A stretch of DNA of 64,000 bases from NCBI GenBank assembly GCA_963691655.1, contig OY829326.1:142928998-142992997 (forward strand), read 5' to 3'. The notes below the pieces were generated by a model. The model ran no database searches and had not been told where the DNA came from. It saw only the letters and a program-made list of their open reading frames with translations. A program made the position numbers and the translations under genes. Origin of the DNA: Toxonevra muliebris (taxonomy: Eukaryota > Arthropoda > Insecta > Diptera > Pallopteridae). Positions 12,893 through 26,099 of this stretch are shown one piece after another. Position 1 is the first letter of the stretch. Every line of letters begins with the position of its first letter.

Positions 12893-13846
12893 CAGGGCCG
12901 TAGCCAGGTTTTTTTTTCGAGGGGGGGAGGGGGGGTTCATTCGAAGGAAATTGACATTGACTTGCCATTACTGATGATGAGCCTGACCTCAAAACAATTA
13001 CCAAAAATAGTCAGAGGCTCATTTTTTCAAATGATTTTCAGTGGGAATTTGGGCCATGATAAGGAATCCGAATGAGGTTGGCTTATATAACCGAAAATCG
13101 TGAAGTTACTGCATTGAAAGAGGTCTTCCGAGTCGGGGTGCTCTGAGCAATAGTGGGTTAAACAATTAATTACATTTTAAGATTGTTTCCTAGAACTTTG
13201 GAGCTGATCCACTTCTACTGCCCTACATGGGCATTGCGAATAAAATGGTTCCTAGTGTTTGTGAATGAATTTTTTTTACTGAACACGAATCTGAGTTCAA
13301 AAATTTCCCATCACGCCACGTTTTAGAAAAAATGTGATGAAAAACCCAAAAATAGAATTTTTGGCCATTTTTTTTAATTGGAGAGCTGAACACTGGCGTG
13401 CTACAAACTTCGAAATCCAGAAATTATAGGCCGAATCATGCCCTTCCAAATGAGCCCTAAACCCGAAACTGTAAATCAAAAACAGTTACTGACCTAGAAA
13501 AACTATAAATGCAAAATTGCTCAGCATCACCTTCTCTTTTTGTATCCAAAGTCAAGCCTCATGTCAAAGAAAACAAATCGGATCTGGTCGCATAGTGTAA
13601 CTAAGATTTCAAGCTTATTTTTTTATATTTGACTTTTTAGAAAGAAACCGATGGAAGTAAAAAATATTTAAAAACTGTTCAATAGATTTTATTTTGACTT
13701 TTTTTCATCCACTGCCAATGAATATCAAAAAATAGAAGAAAGTTTCCACTTTTCGGGGGGGGGGGGGGGGGGGGAGGGGGGAGTTGGGGAGGGAGGGTCT
13801 GAACCCCAAAGTTCCTCCCCCCCCCCCCCCCCTAAATACGGCTTTG
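12893..13846. mobile_element. Non-autonomous hAT element, family G, copy 1 (954 bp)
   Basis: Left end CAGGGCCGTAGCCAG. The right end on the minus strand starts CAAAGCCGTATTTAG. Flanking octamers are TGTCCATA (12885-12892) and TGTCCGTG (13847-13854), six of eight identical. G-runs follow the left end, and G- and C-runs precede the right end. Sister copies lie at 32456-34728 and 59943-60996. No coding sequence is seen. It sits inside the R1-like fragment. Confidence 0.88.
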
Positions 13847-14036
13847 TGTCCGTGAGCAGTTTTCTTCTGCTGGCAAGTGATCCTCCGATATTTGCCATTA
13901 ACCTGGATAGTGATGCTGTCATTTTAACTGATTTTTCCGCCGCGTGCTGGATTTGTGCCCAGTATGTCAATGTGTTGTCGATCCCGACCCTCAGGTATTT
14001 CAATGCATTCGTCGTCTTAATGTACCACCCGAGTAC

Positions 14037-16457
14037 ATAGAAGAAATTTCATTATGGTATTGTTAAAAGTGAATCTTTTCACTATGATTTTTTTGGTTTG
14101 TACTAATCCAAGCGGGAAATGAGTTTGGTTTAAGAGTTATCCCTACGGGAGGTTCTGTCCAAGCAAAAACAAAATCCCCCTTATTAATTTTTTGTTTTGG
14201 TCTGTCCTAAAATTTTGTTTCAATTCTGTTAAGCAGGAGAACAATGAAGCAAATGACAGAGCTTTTTAACCTATCTATGTTTTTAGTGTAAAAATAAGTC
14301 AATTAAGTTTTATCCACTCACTATTTTTAATATTGTGGTAACTCATTTATAAAAGCAAAAAGAAGGAAGAAGATATTAAATATCCATATTTTGACCCATT
14401 TTTCAGCATTTACATATTTACATAGTTACAAAAACCATAACCCCATGAAATTCAAGCTTAAAGTATAATATTTGCATTTGTTTATATTTATAATACCAAA
14501 AGAAAACCGCAAATTTCCATGAGATAAAAAATTGAGATGACCGAAATTTTCAGTTAAATTGCACACATTTACAATTTTCTTATTAAAAACCTACACAAGC
14601 ATATAAAAACACAAACCGCACTACAACGTTAACAAAAAAAATAAATCGTAAACTTTGTTTTTTTTTTGGGAATATCCGCTTCCGGTTTTTATATATGTAT
14701 ATGTATCTATGTGATGAGGAAGAGTAAAAGCTTAGCACGGCTTAATGATATGGGTTAACATATCAAAAAAGTCGCGAAATTCTAGAATTAAAAAAAAATG
14801 CTTTGTTGAAAACATTTTTGGAAAAACATTTTAAGTTTTATGGCGGCGTATTGCTTGCATTTTAACAGAAGAATCAACACCAGACTTTCCACTTTTTCAT
14901 GTGATTTTTCACTATTTATGATGAAAATTTGAGATTCGTGGCAAGAACGCAAAGTAAGGGATGAGTCAGTTAAATTAATGTTCCCTTACATTTTGTTCTT
15001 ACACATCAGAACTGAAATGCAAAGTCATCTTGTTCAAAATCAAAACTGCAAACCCGTTTTCAATAAAGATTTTGAGCCCAATTAGAGTTGACCCATTCTA
15101 GAACCGATTTTATTAGCGAAGCCATTTCTACTTATATTTAAAACCAATCAAAGTTCCTAATGAAGCATATAATATTATGTTGTATTAATCTCTAAATTCT
15201 TCATTCTGCAAAATTTATTTATACACTGAACAATTTTAAGAGCTTAAATTTATTTCCATTTGACCCAAAATAATTTACTTTCAAATAAATAAATAAATTT
15301 GCCATAACATCAGCAAATACAAATGAACTTTTGTTAAGTGAATTTCTAAAACAACTTCACCAAAACAATACAAACCAAAATAAATTCTCTTTAAAAATTT
15401 ATTACATTAAAATACCTGAGTATTTATACGCCTTGAAGTATGCAACCTTTTCTTTGACAATTAAATTTTCTACACGTAGGCGCCATTTTTTACGACCGCT
15501 TAAATGTATTTTATATAAACATTTGCCGGTTTAGCGAAGAAATAATTTATTTGGTCAAAGATTATACAAACGCACACAAGAACAAGTACATAGCACAAAC
15601 ATGCACACACACATGCATATAGGCTTTACATTGTATTGAATGTTTGTAAGTTGTAACCGCTGAGTTCAGAATTTTTGAACCACACAACATTCAACACATA
15701 CTTAAGCGTCTATATTTCTCTTTATGCGAAAAATTTACTTGTTTATCTCACTTGTGAGTATATGCGTGAGTTGTGTGCGTGTGCTTCTAAGTGTGTGTGT
15801 GTGGGTCGCCATTAAAATCTAATTCGCTATAAAATTTATGTGAAGTTTTTGTTTGCTTCTTTTTTGTTTTATTTCTTGTTTAATATACGTACTTACATAC
15901 CTACTCGTTAAGATGCTTTGAGAGTAATAAAAGGCATTTATGTTTATAAAATTTTTCATTGCATATTCAATACAATTTTGTGTTTTTATAAAGATAAAAA
16001 CACATTAATTCAAGTTGAAGTGCCAATTTATGGACATTTCTCAGTGTTTCTTTGTGGGAAGTTGATGTTGTAAGAGTATTTATACATAATCTGTGAGTAT
16101 TTTCGTATTATTTTCAAAATTATGTTTGGTTTTAATTAATTATGGCTTTCCTGATAATGTACTTGACAAACGATGTTAAAAATGGAAGCATTTTTGAAAA
16201 TTAGAATTTGGATTTTGTTCTCCCTTACTTGCTTTGTTTTATTTATTAGAAAGAAATTCTGAATTCCAATTTTGTAAACAGTTCACTGGCGGATCCAGAA
16301 AAAATAGCAGTTAATTCTGCATACTTGACTCAAATTTTTTTTTTTTTTTAGATTATGACAGTCTTGCTTGAACATTTAGGTTATCAAGTCGCACCTTACG
16401 ATTTGCATAATAGTATCAAAATTTACCTTAGAAACAAATTAGTAAAAATACTTCAGA
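14037..16457. other. AT-rich spacer, no gene seen
   Basis: No recognisable protein, RNA gene or repeat pair. A GT-rich tract lies at about 15770-15805 and CA-rich words at 15600-15615. Confidence 0.45.
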
Positions 16458-16459
16458 TA

Positions 16460-17692
16460 TTGGGAGTATGAATGTATAAACTCGTATTTTTCTCGTAATT
16501 TGGACATTTATTGTGAAAAAGTGATTATAAATTTATTCTTTAAAGTATAGTCCATCATTAGTCACAACCTTTTCCCATCTTTCTGGTAGCATAAAGATTC
16601 CGCGTCGAAAGAACTCCTCATCTTTTGAGGCTATCCACGAATCTACCCATTTTTTGAGTTCTTCGAAAGAACGGAAGTGCAGTTCAGCCAGGCCATGTGT
16701 CATCGATCGGAACAAGTGGTAATCAGAAGGAGCAAGGAGCAATGTCTGGAGAATACGGCGGGTTGAGTAGCACTTCCCATTTCAGCCTTTCCAAGTATGT
16801 TTTTACTTGCCTTGCAACATGCGGCCGAGCATTTTCGTGCTGAAGAATAACTTCGTCGTGTCTATTCTCATATTCTGGCCTCTTATCCTTTAATGCTCGG
16901 CTCAAACACATCAATTGTAGTCGGTAGCGGTCGCCAGTGATCGTTTCATTCGGTTTCAACAGCTCATAATACACGACACCTTTCATATCCCACCAAATAC
17001 ACAGCATGAGCTTGGATCCATGGATGTTCGGCTTTGTCGTTGATGTTGATGCATGTCCGGCCGGTCCCCATGATTTTTTACGCTTTCTTTTCTGTCGTTC
17101 AATTAGCAGTTCACATGTGAAAAATCGTCGTTCGACGTCTCTCGGCTTCAATTCGTACGGCACCCAATTTCCTTGCTTTTGAATCATTCCCAATGCTTTT
17201 AATCGTTTAGAAATGGTTGATTGATCAACTCCTAAAGATTCTGCAAGTTCTTGTTGCGTTTGACATGAATCTTCTTCGAGTAATGCCTTCAATTCTTCAT
17301 CTTCGAACTTTTTCGGGCTGCCTGAACGTTCCCTGTTTTCAACATCAAAATCACCACTTTTGAAATGGGCATACCACACCTGACACATTCTAACGTCTAG
17401 CGCACAGTCAGAATAAGCTTCAGTGAGTAAACGATGTGCTTCAGTTGCGTTTTTCTTTAAATGGAAGAAGCAAATTAAAACTTCCCGCAAATGTTGTTTT
17501 GTTGGCACGAAATTCGACATTTTCAGCTATAGTAAAACACTTTTGTAAAATTATGAAAATTATTTGACAGATCAATTCTTATAGTATTTTTGGCGCTCTT
17601 CGAAATAGAATAGCTGTCAATGTCAAAAAAATGGCGCGTATGATAGATATGAAGTTAGTCACAGTAACGAGTTTATACATTCATGCTCCCAA
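16460..17692 (-). mobile_element. mariner (DD34D) copy 2, 1233 bp, inverted
   Basis: The left terminal repeat starts TTGGGAGTATGAATG at 16460 and the right one ends at 17692 with one changed base (CATGCTCCCAA). The left flank is TA and the right flank is TT, so the target duplication is damaged. The element is shorter than copy 1 mainly because of a 60-bp deletion in the transposase. Confidence 0.93.
16533..17520 (-). pseudogene. mariner transposase with catalytic deletion (copy 2)
   Basis: The ATG at 17520 opens MSNFVPTKQH and the frame runs 265 codons to 16723. An in-frame deletion after residue 146 (ERQKRK joined directly to RKKSWGP) removes 20 residues, including the segment with the first catalytic aspartate. 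The second aspartate is glutamate (QHENARPH). The same 7-bp GCTCCTT duplication as in copy 1 then shifts the frame, so the PSDYHLF third aspartate is in the next ORF (16533-16742). WVPYEL is present. With two catalytic residues lost it cannot be active. Sharing the duplication with copy 1 implies that both descend from one already frameshifted source. Confidence 0.93.
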
Positions 17693-17759
17693 TTTTATTG
17701 GGGGTAATAGATACGCTACAGCAACGAAAAATTTGAAATTTTAAGATCAGTTTAAAGGA

Positions 17760-18425
17760 TATGCTTGACTTGAAGAACTTATTAATGGATCTTGATCCGA
17801 TTTTTGATTTGATTTTAAGCCTGATTTAATGGCCTAGATACATATTTATATCTTTTTTAAGTCTGACTTTATAAGAATTTTTGTCCCAGATTTGGTCTGA
17901 ATTTTGGTCTGAGTTTTGTTAGAATTTGGTCTGAAAAATGATTTGAGATTTGGTCTGAGTAAGGTTTAAATTTTGGTTTTGGCTTTTGGTGTAATTTTTG
18001 GACAGAATTTTAGTATGGTTTTTAGTATCGATTTTGTTCTGAGCTTTGGTCAAAATTTTGGGTCTGAATTTTTGTGTTATTTTCAGTCTGGATTTGGTGT
18101 TATTTTTAGTCTGTACTGTAATTTGAATTTTGGTTTGAATTTCATCCCGACCTTTTGTTTAAATTTTGCTTTTAATTTCCGTTTTGATTTTTGGACTGAA
18201 TTTTATTCTGAGTTTTGGTTTGAATTTTAGTCAATGTTTTGGGTCTGAATTTAAGTCACAATTTTGGTAAAACTTTTGAACTAAGTTTGTTCTAATGCGT
18301 GGCTTGAATTTTGGGTTACGATTTAGATTTTATGTTTAATTTTTTTACTTGCAGTTGGTCTAACATTGGTCACGGATTTTTGTCTAGTTTCTGGTTTTGT
18401 CTTTCGTTTCATTTTCTTGAATTTC
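17760..18425 (+). repeat. Degenerate 12-bp minisatellite, locus 1 (TTTTGGTCTGAA unit)
   Basis: Dozens of imperfect copies of a word close to TTTTGGTCTGAA follow one another, with exact GGTCTGA words at 17893, 17905, 17927 and 17951 and at spacings of 12, 22 and 24 bases. The register drifts and many units carry substitutions. The long open frame here (FGQNF, FGSEF, FWFEF patterns) follows from the repeat and is not a gene. Related arrays lie at 22.9, 35.9, 43.7 and 44.8 kb. Confidence 0.8.
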
Positions 18426-21105
18426 ATTTAAATACAGATTTAAAACTTTGAAATATTTTTAAACAAATATTAACATCTTCTTATCAAATTTATTATTACT
18501 TTAAAATCTTTTAATGAAGATGTATATAGAAAAATAGGGGTTGTAAAATTAAATGAATATTAAGAGTAGTTGCATATTCCCAACTTTAGAAAAGATGTGC
18601 GATTTTTTCGATTACTCATTTCAATTTCGATTTCTTTGGAAAAAACTTTCAATTTAATGTTAACTTTTTAGAGGAAGGAAAGAACAGACTTTCCTGGTGA
18701 GCTTAGAAATTGAGCTTACAATAAAAAGTGAAAATGTAGGTATATATATCTGGCAAATGCACTGATTTGTTCTGATTTTTTTAGACAATTTAAGTTCGAT
18801 TTACTGATTTTTAAAATAAAAAATCTGGCTACCCTAGTGCAATATCATTGCATAACATAATTTTTCAGTTCTACTTTATTGCATACCATTTTTTTTTAAA
18901 TTATCTTTTTCGTTGTTATTGATCCAGTACACTAACGAATCCAAGGGGGAAGGGGCGGGGGTTTAAAGTAAAACTCTATTCAAACTTAACGATGTTAAAT
19001 TTAGAAATGGGGAAAATTTTTCAAGGAGAGTGGTACCTCCCAGAATAGTGGGAAAGTTAAACCACATTCTGCAGAGTTTATTGACGTAGTATCCAGAATA
19101 ACTGTTCGGAACGTTGGGCAATAACCACGCTCCCTGCCATTAATATGAAGACTTCAAGGAAAAATATCAAAGGAATGCAATAAAATTTGGTATAGTAAGC
19201 TATGTTGATGATTAAATTGTTTTAAGCTTATACCTTCAGAATGGGATACTAAGCTCACTTTCCCACCGTTCAATGCAAAGAAGTTTAGTTCTTTTTTTTC
19301 TTGGATCTTATGTAGGATATATGATATTCGGCCGCTTCTAAGCTTGTTATTTTATTGTTACATTTATAACATCACTCTATGCCTACATCTCTTTCCTAAA
19401 CAAATATTTTGTTTACTAAATTTCATATGAAATGTTGAAAAAAAAAGAAAAATTTTACCTCATGAATTACAAAATAGTTCAGAAATAAATTGTTCGTAAT
19501 AAATCAATCAATGTTAATCTATTTTTCCTCACTTTTCTAAACATTTTCATATTTCAAATAACAACAATAACAAAAGCAACACATTAATCTATACACAGAC
19601 ATAGATATTAATAGCCACAGAATAAGAAATATGGACTTAAGTGGATATTTGTATATAATAGATATTTGGTAATAAATAATAAACTAAAAGCTATCAGCAA
19701 CTAACTTACAAACCTACTCGAATAATACTTTTTTTGTGGAAGCACATGGGACAGTGGGAAAATCATAGTAAAAAAGTGAACAAAATATATTTTTGGTAAT
19801 TTTTAATTTTTATCTTTCGTTGGTATATGAAACTATGGAAAGGTATGGCAGTTAAAGTTATAAATTTGAGCTTCTTAAGTTTCCGAAATTCAGGTTCAGC
19901 AACCTTTTTTTCTGTTGAATGAAATTTAGAACGTCTCGTATGATATGCAAATGAGCCCAGAAACTTTGACGTAACTAGAGACCCCTGAGTATGTGAGTTA
20001 AGATTAAAAAAAACGTGGTTCATCTGAGCAACAGCGGATCCAGGGATTTCCAAAGGATTTTAATTTTTTGAAGAGAATTGGATCATTGAACGTTTTGAAC
20101 ATTTTACGATCTGCTATTAAGTTAAATGAAGCAAAAAATGAAACTCTGGCAATTGAAAAATGTTAGTAACTAATAAAAGGAAGTCACTAGTGATAAGCCA
20201 GACAATATATCTTGTTTATGAATACAAAAACTGCTGAAACTCTGCAGACATTTCATTCTTTAATATATATACAGTCAGCCTGAATTATATTGTATCATAC
20301 CTCGAGTTTCTTAGAGGCTAGGTCCAAAAAAAAATCCAAGCTTTCCAATTACTTAGCACTCAATATCTTAAGGAGTTAAAGTAAGCTTAACCAAGCAAGA
20401 AAAGATTAAGAATGCCAAACAAGTTAAACTACTTGTGGTCATCGCCCGAGATGCCAAGTGTACGTTATGTGAGGAAGTGGTAAAAATCAGAACGCCCTTT
20501 AAGGCTTTGGGTACTGAGATGAATTAAGCCAAACGCGGTATAAAAAATATTAAAATTCGAGGGAAACTAACTAAACCTTTAGGTTAGGTTTTGAATAAAG
20601 TAATGAAAATTTGAGGAAAAGTTCTTCTCAATAATAGCTGCGTTTCTTTTGCCGTGCCTTGATATAAAAGTATCACCGAGTCATAGTAATAACCTTCTAA
20701 AAAACTATTGTCGATAGATAGGTAAATAAATAAATAATTTTAACAATCAGTGATATAAATATTTATACTAAATGGTACCGTTTAAAAAAAAGAAGCACAT
20801 TAGAAAAGGTAAACAAAAGAGTTTGCATAACCAACAGGGATGCGCGTTTCTTTTGCCATTGCAGGGATTTTTCTATATGCGCGATAAAAGAAACACCCCT
20901 AATATAAATATTATATTTCATAAGTGATTTTTATATCCACCTCGTCATTGATGTGCGTGAGATAATCGCCTGAGTCGGACTAAAATATCGATCAAATCGT
21001 GTGAGGAGACCCCCTGACTGAGGCGAACGTAATATATTCTGCTAGTCATGCTATCTAGTATAAACACGATAAGCAAAATATTTGACAGGCCGGCTGATTT
21101 AACTA
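18426..21105. other. AT-rich spacer, no feature called
   Basis: No recognisable coding sequence. GCGTTTCTTTTGCC-like words occur twice (about 20640 and 20845), but no element boundary could be drawn. Confidence 0.4.
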
Positions 21106-21109
21106 GCAA

Positions 21110-21600
21110 ATTCGTACAAAATGATTAGAAAGGCGAAACAGGAAGCTAAAGCGTGTTATCCTGCATCTGATCCTATACCTAAGGAGTCGGATATCGTCGG
21201 CAAAGTAGTATTTGTGGCAGAGCAAACAACCGCTATAGCGTCAAGTAAATATGTACAAGTGCTAGACCATTGGAGAGGTATCTAGTTTCACTCTCAGGTG
21301 GTTTGTCTGGGAATAATTTCAAATGGAACCTCTCGTGACTTGAGCTCATTTTCTCAGATAGCTGAGAAAAACTTTAAGAAACTTGGTGCACTAAGGAAGA
21401 AGCGAACCCCATCGAGTGTAAACCCTACTATGATCTTGACCTGGCTAGTAAAGACGTCCGCTGGGTCGATATGGCTAGAGCGGGAAGTGGAATCACTCAA
21501 TAAAAAATTAGATGTTAATCAGCTTCACCTTCACTACAGCAAGCAGAATCAGCAATGATGATGCAATGTTTTGGGGATGAGCTAGACATGGGCTCCGCAT
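21110..21600 (+). pseudogene. Non-LTR retrotransposon scrap across the ORF1/ORF2 junction
   Basis: Less AT-biased than its surroundings. A 54-codon frame from the ATG at 21121 (MIRKAKQEAK) ends at 21285. The frame at 21298-21558 ends with WLEREVESLNKKLDVNQLHL, then HYSK. After a one-base shift it would continue SAMMMQCFGDELDMG. In Jockey-type elements the start of ORF2 has the pattern VNQINLHHSKAAS just before the endonuclease domain, so this looks like the ORF1 end and the first codons of ORF2. No endonuclease domain follows. The call is from remembered patterns. Confidence 0.42.
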
Positions 21601-22900
21601 AACTTAATTACAAGAATTTTGATGTACTATTCACATACAGATTGCAGGATAAGAATCTATGTCTTAGTAAGATAGCTTTTTTCCCCCTAATTTGATTAAT
21701 TTCTATAATATCTCATAATAATTTAAAGTGAAAATGTATTTTTCATTCTAAACCCACTGTATTTAGAAATTTGTAAGTAGTTGATGAAATACTAAGAGAA
21801 AAAAGGGAAACAACAGACAAAATATAGTGACAAAATACAATTTCAACAAGAATTCAAATATCCGGTTAAATATGTGTTGGTATCTAATACACATCCGCAC
21901 ACATCCATACATACATATGTTTAAAATATACATATGCATTTGTTTAACCCAGTAATGTTTAACACTATGAATAACTAACGATGCTTTACAGATTTGAAAT
22001 AGTAAAAATAGTAAAATATTACGATTTTTCTATCATATCCAACGTTGGCCACTAACAGGTTAAGAAAATACGCATTGAGGTACTTAAAAAACGAAGCATA
22101 ATATGAGCAGCAACTAAACTTAAAATTTCGATACAAATGTTGATAACTTTATGCTAAAGTAGTAACGCAAAATCAAATCGTTTTTTTTTTTTTCAATTTA
22201 TTTTCCAGTTTTATGCTTTTTTTTTATCGAATGAGGGTGGAAGTTGAGATTTTTAGTATGATTTGTATCGATTTCTCGAAGGAGCAGCAAAACAATTTAC
22301 TGTGTTATGGACATCGATAGGCATATATATGTTTAGACATGTATAACATCCGGTCAGCATAAAGAAGCTAGTTAGATTTAAGGTTTCCTTTTTTCTCGTT
22401 CATTCGTTTGTTTACATTGTAAATAGAGACAAACACAGTATCAAACCTAAAAAAAAAATAAATAAAAAATAAGAAATCATACATACTTAATAGAAATTCA
22501 TAGTCAAGAACGAATGAGTAGAAAAAAAAAAGAAGAAAATATCAACCGAAATTGATTTTGTGGCTTTTTCAAACTTCATTGAAATTCTTATTGGGGATTT
22601 GTTATTTCTGTTTTTTTTATTATTTTATTGCATCTTATTTTTATCACATGAAATGAAAAATCTAGGAGTAAGTTCAAAAAAAGTCAAAATAAAAATGTAT
22701 GCAGTAACATATTTGGCATTTCATGGATATATGTAGTTACCCACATCTATCCTACCTGCTTTTTAGCATATTCAGTGAAATAAAGTGAAACAAAGTCATA
22801 TGCTTACAAATGTTAGAAAGTAAAGTGGAATTTGTTTAAGGTTCTTAACCAATTTGTGTCAAACTCATATACAACATAATCTACTAACTAAAATTCTACT
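21601..22900. other. AT-rich spacer, no feature seen
   Basis: Homopolymer-rich non-coding DNA with no recognised repeat or gene. Confidence 0.45.
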
Positions 22901-22904
22901 CAAA

Positions 22905-23590
22905 AATCAGACCGAAACTCAGATCAGAAATCGGAACAAAATTCATACCAGAAATTTGCCCGAAATTCAAACCAAAAATTCAGACTAAAAACTGAAACTT
23001 TAACCCAAACCCAATTCAGATCAAAACCCCGAACCGAAATTTAGACGAAAATTAAACAGAAAATTCAGACTAATACCAGACCAAAAACTCAAACCATATT
23101 CGAACCAAAATTCGAACAAAGGTCAAAAGTTAGACGAACAATTCGATCAAAAGTCAGACCAAAGCTTATAACTAAATTCAAACTAGATCTAGAACAAATT
23201 CAGAATATAAATCAGACCAAAAAATTTTAATCAAAAATCAGACCCAAACTCGGAGCGAATTTAGACAAAAATTCAGGGCAAAACTCAAACCGAAATTCGG
23301 TCCAAATTTACACCAAAAACTAGGCAAAAATTCAAATTAAATTCAGATCAAAATTAAAACCAGAAATTAAACCAGATTTAGAACGAAAATTCATGCTAGA
23401 TTAAAATAAAAATTCTGACCAAAATTAATATCAAAAATTTAGAACAGATTCGGACCAAAAATCAAAACAGATTTGGATCACAAATCAGACCAGATCAATA
23501 CCAGACTTCAAACCAAAAATTCAGACCAAAACTCAGACGGCAAAATAGATCCAACGGATACCATTTTAGACCCAAATTCAGAGGGAAACA
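22905..23590 (-). repeat. Degenerate 12-bp minisatellite, locus 2, opposite polarity
   Basis: The + strand is dominated by TTCAGACCAAAA, TCAAACC and CAGACC words, the complement of the TTTTGGTCTGAA unit at 17.8 kb. The array is about 690 bases and heavily diverged. Confidence 0.78.
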
Positions 23591-24400
23591 GCAAGAAAGT
23601 AATCACGTTATAAGCACCCACATTTTTGGAAGGAGCTGCAGTTCCATAGCCCCTCTCTGTATTCGTCACTGCTTGCTGCGAGTGGCAAAAATTTTTATTG
23701 GGAGAAATGGTCCGCAATATTCACCGGACCTACCACCTTCAAATTTATTTTTCTTTTGGAGCTTCCAAAATGTCTCTTGAGGGTTAAAATATTCGATCTC
23801 CAGATGATATCCAGTTTTAAGGGAAGTCATTAGAAAGATACGGGATAGATATAGTGAGGTTATAAATTAATTTTTAGCATGAAGACTTCTTTTGATTTTT
23901 GATAACGTAGTACCTCAAAGATTTAGCTCTTATCATATAATTAAAATATTATATTCAAAAAACCTAAAATGGGAGGGTAAGGGATTAAGATAGGGATCGC
24001 TAATATTTACAAAACAAGGGCATATACTTTCAAGACAAATAACTTTTTTTTCAGACATTAAACCTGGTTTAAAAATAAATGACTGGATCATTACTCGCTT
24101 ATTTTTTAGATTAATCTTAAGAACCTATGGGTAAACTTGGCAGCGTTGTAAAATTCACAGCTAGTAAACATTTCAATTTATTTATACTGCAAATAATCAA
24201 GATTATTGAGTGGGTGGCACAATCAAATCTCATCTCTGGTTAAGTGCGATTGCATTTTTGATTTCACATGGATGAGTTGTTCTATTTTTTTTACGTGGTT
24301 GTTTTAAAATTATATTTCAAATATTTATTAAGTACAATTCTTTTCAGAATTAAAAACCTATCTTTTTAATTTTTTTTTTAAATTTATTTCTTTATTATTC
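23591..24400. other. Spacer, no feature seen
   Basis: AT-rich. The short ORF at its left edge (23508-23717) begins in the minisatellite and has no recognisable protein. Confidence 0.4.
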
Positions 24401-24402
24401 GG

Positions 24403-24644
24403 ACGGCCCATTCTGATACCACATGGTTGGACCTTAACGCCGGTTCAAAACAACGATGTGGCAATTTGTTATCATTTGGTGGTTTTGCCAAAAGGTTTAC
24501 ACTTTCTTATAATTCTCATTCACTTTATATAGATATGAATATAAGAAGTTTACGGAAATTAACCACCAGAGCAAGATGGAAATCGAATCCACAAACACCT
24601 GGAAGTCTAGTACACTACCCACTAGACTACCAAGGTCACCGCTA
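24403..24644 (-). mobile_element. tRNA-derived SINE copy (diverged)
   Basis: On the minus strand it starts with a tRNA-like head, GGTGACCTTGGTAGTCTAGT, followed by a B-box-like GGATTCGATTTCC. The body continues through GGTGGTTAATTTCC to the GTGGTATCAGAATGGGCCGTCC tail region. It aligns in order with the SINEs at 46213-46492 and 63531-63837. The AACCTAACCT tail is missing or diverged and no target duplication is found, so it is an older copy. Confidence 0.8.
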
Positions 24645-26030
24645 TTACATTTTACTTCAATTTAAAATAATTGTAATCATATGTATTTGCTACACTTTTA
24701 GATTTTGGGCTTAAAAATTTGATAACTATGAGAAAAACTGAATTTTATAGTATACATTGAAATTCAAATATGCATTGATTGACTCTTGAATAATTCAATA
24801 CTATAGTAGATGTTGAAATTAATACGAAAGGTGCTGGAATGTATAGCATAGACAGATAGAGACATATACAGATAGATATCCTTTAAAAATATTGAAATCA
24901 ATTCAGTAGAGAAATTGTGGGTAAATAACAAATAAAAATTGAATTTTATTTCATTAGTCAGTAAGAGATTTCGGGTTTATTTTAATTTTTGTACATATCA
25001 TATCGAGAATAGTAATAGTAAATAGCAAGGAGTTTTACTTGGCTTTATAATTTTACACAAAAGTTCATACTCATTGCATGTACTTACATATATACATAGG
25101 ATCTTTTCATATAAAAGTCAACAGTCATGGTTATACAAATAGGTTTAAATCATAAAGGAAATTAAATGCGTTAGAATTTACTAGCTTTATTTACAATTTT
25201 TTTATAGATCTTTGATTTGTTATTCTTTAACATGGTATTCAATTGCATCAATTACTGTTCATATATTTTCGTTAGAAACTTTGTTTCTCTGTGGAGATGC
25301 TCTTCTTCAAAAGTATTTTTCCCTTAGATTATTTTTTTTAATGTGGAACAGATTTTGATCTCTGAACATGAATTTATAATTCTACCGTTTGTTTTTTTTT
25401 TTGTTACTACCAAATTTGTGCTACTTACATTGTCGTTGACTGTAAGTATGTTTAACTATTGTGTACCCTTTCTACATTTACCCTTATCAGCATTCAAAAT
25501 GTGTAGATAATCTTGGCATTTGCAACAATGTGGGAATTTTTACTTTATTGTTGACTTTGAACAAAAAAATACACAACTGGAATATACTTTGTTACTATGT
25601 AACTATGCTATACTTGATTAAGGAGGGGTTAGAATTGCATAGTACACACACACACATACATAGTTATTTTCGTACGGTTACGTGTTGCTATTTTAATATA
25701 AAAATTAATTTTGTCCTTGTTTTTTCATCTAATTTTTTCGTAAATTCATTTTCTTTTATGAACCAAAAGTTTTCATTAACTTTTTCTGAAGGTAAAGGTG
25801 TAGCAATAAATTACATGTAGGTGGTTGAAAGTAAGTATGCTAGCATTTTTTTATGTTTGGAACTTAAATCTTATTACATGTGCGACTCAAATTTGTTATT
25901 GGCGCTGACTTTGATCTCAGCAGCTTCAGTTTTTGTTGAAGTCTACTTAAAGCGGAGTACAAAATCATTAAACTCAGTCAATTATAGCTTCCTCAGGATC
26001 TTTGAATCCGTAAATAAGCGATGAGAGCGG
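24645..26030. other. AT-rich spacer with chance ORFs
   Basis: Open frames of 119 and 67 codons (25461-26024) are hydrophobic and low-complexity, with fly-intergenic composition and no recognisable domain. I do not call them genes. Confidence 0.4.
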
Positions 26031-26099
26031 GCTACAGACTCCGATTAAATAGAGTTGGCATGACGGTGAAGATATAGGGTACAGTCCGATATACTACCA

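Larger units (their letters stand above)
11960..14036 (-). pseudogene. R1-like non-LTR reverse transcriptase fragment split by two hAT insertions
   Basis: This is the reverse-transcriptase C-terminal/thumb region of an R1-clade retrotransposon, read on the minus strand. From 14036 it encodes ALKYLRVGID and LSRLMANIGG, then is cut at 13847-13854 by a hAT element. It resumes at 12892 with PYKNVVWADAL and the conserved AAL.VAS segment, is cut again at 12738 by a second hAT element, and resumes at 12181 with GTIPVDLLPKKRRQIW and WQDRWSAEVKGRW. If each insertion and one copy of its target duplication are ignored, the frame is continuous across both junctions except for one in-frame TGA where arginine is expected. 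The fragment loses similarity near 11960-11990, and no 3' UTR or poly-A is evident. Confidence 0.88.

Noticed and set aside
17973..18230. Phenylalanine-rich 85-codon ORF
   Set aside because: It is the translation of the TTTTGGTCTGAA minisatellite; related arrays give similar frames on either strand.
25461..26024. Two consecutive ORFs (119 and 67 codons)
   Set aside because: Low-complexity, AT-rich composition, no family recognised and no splice or coding pattern that stands out.
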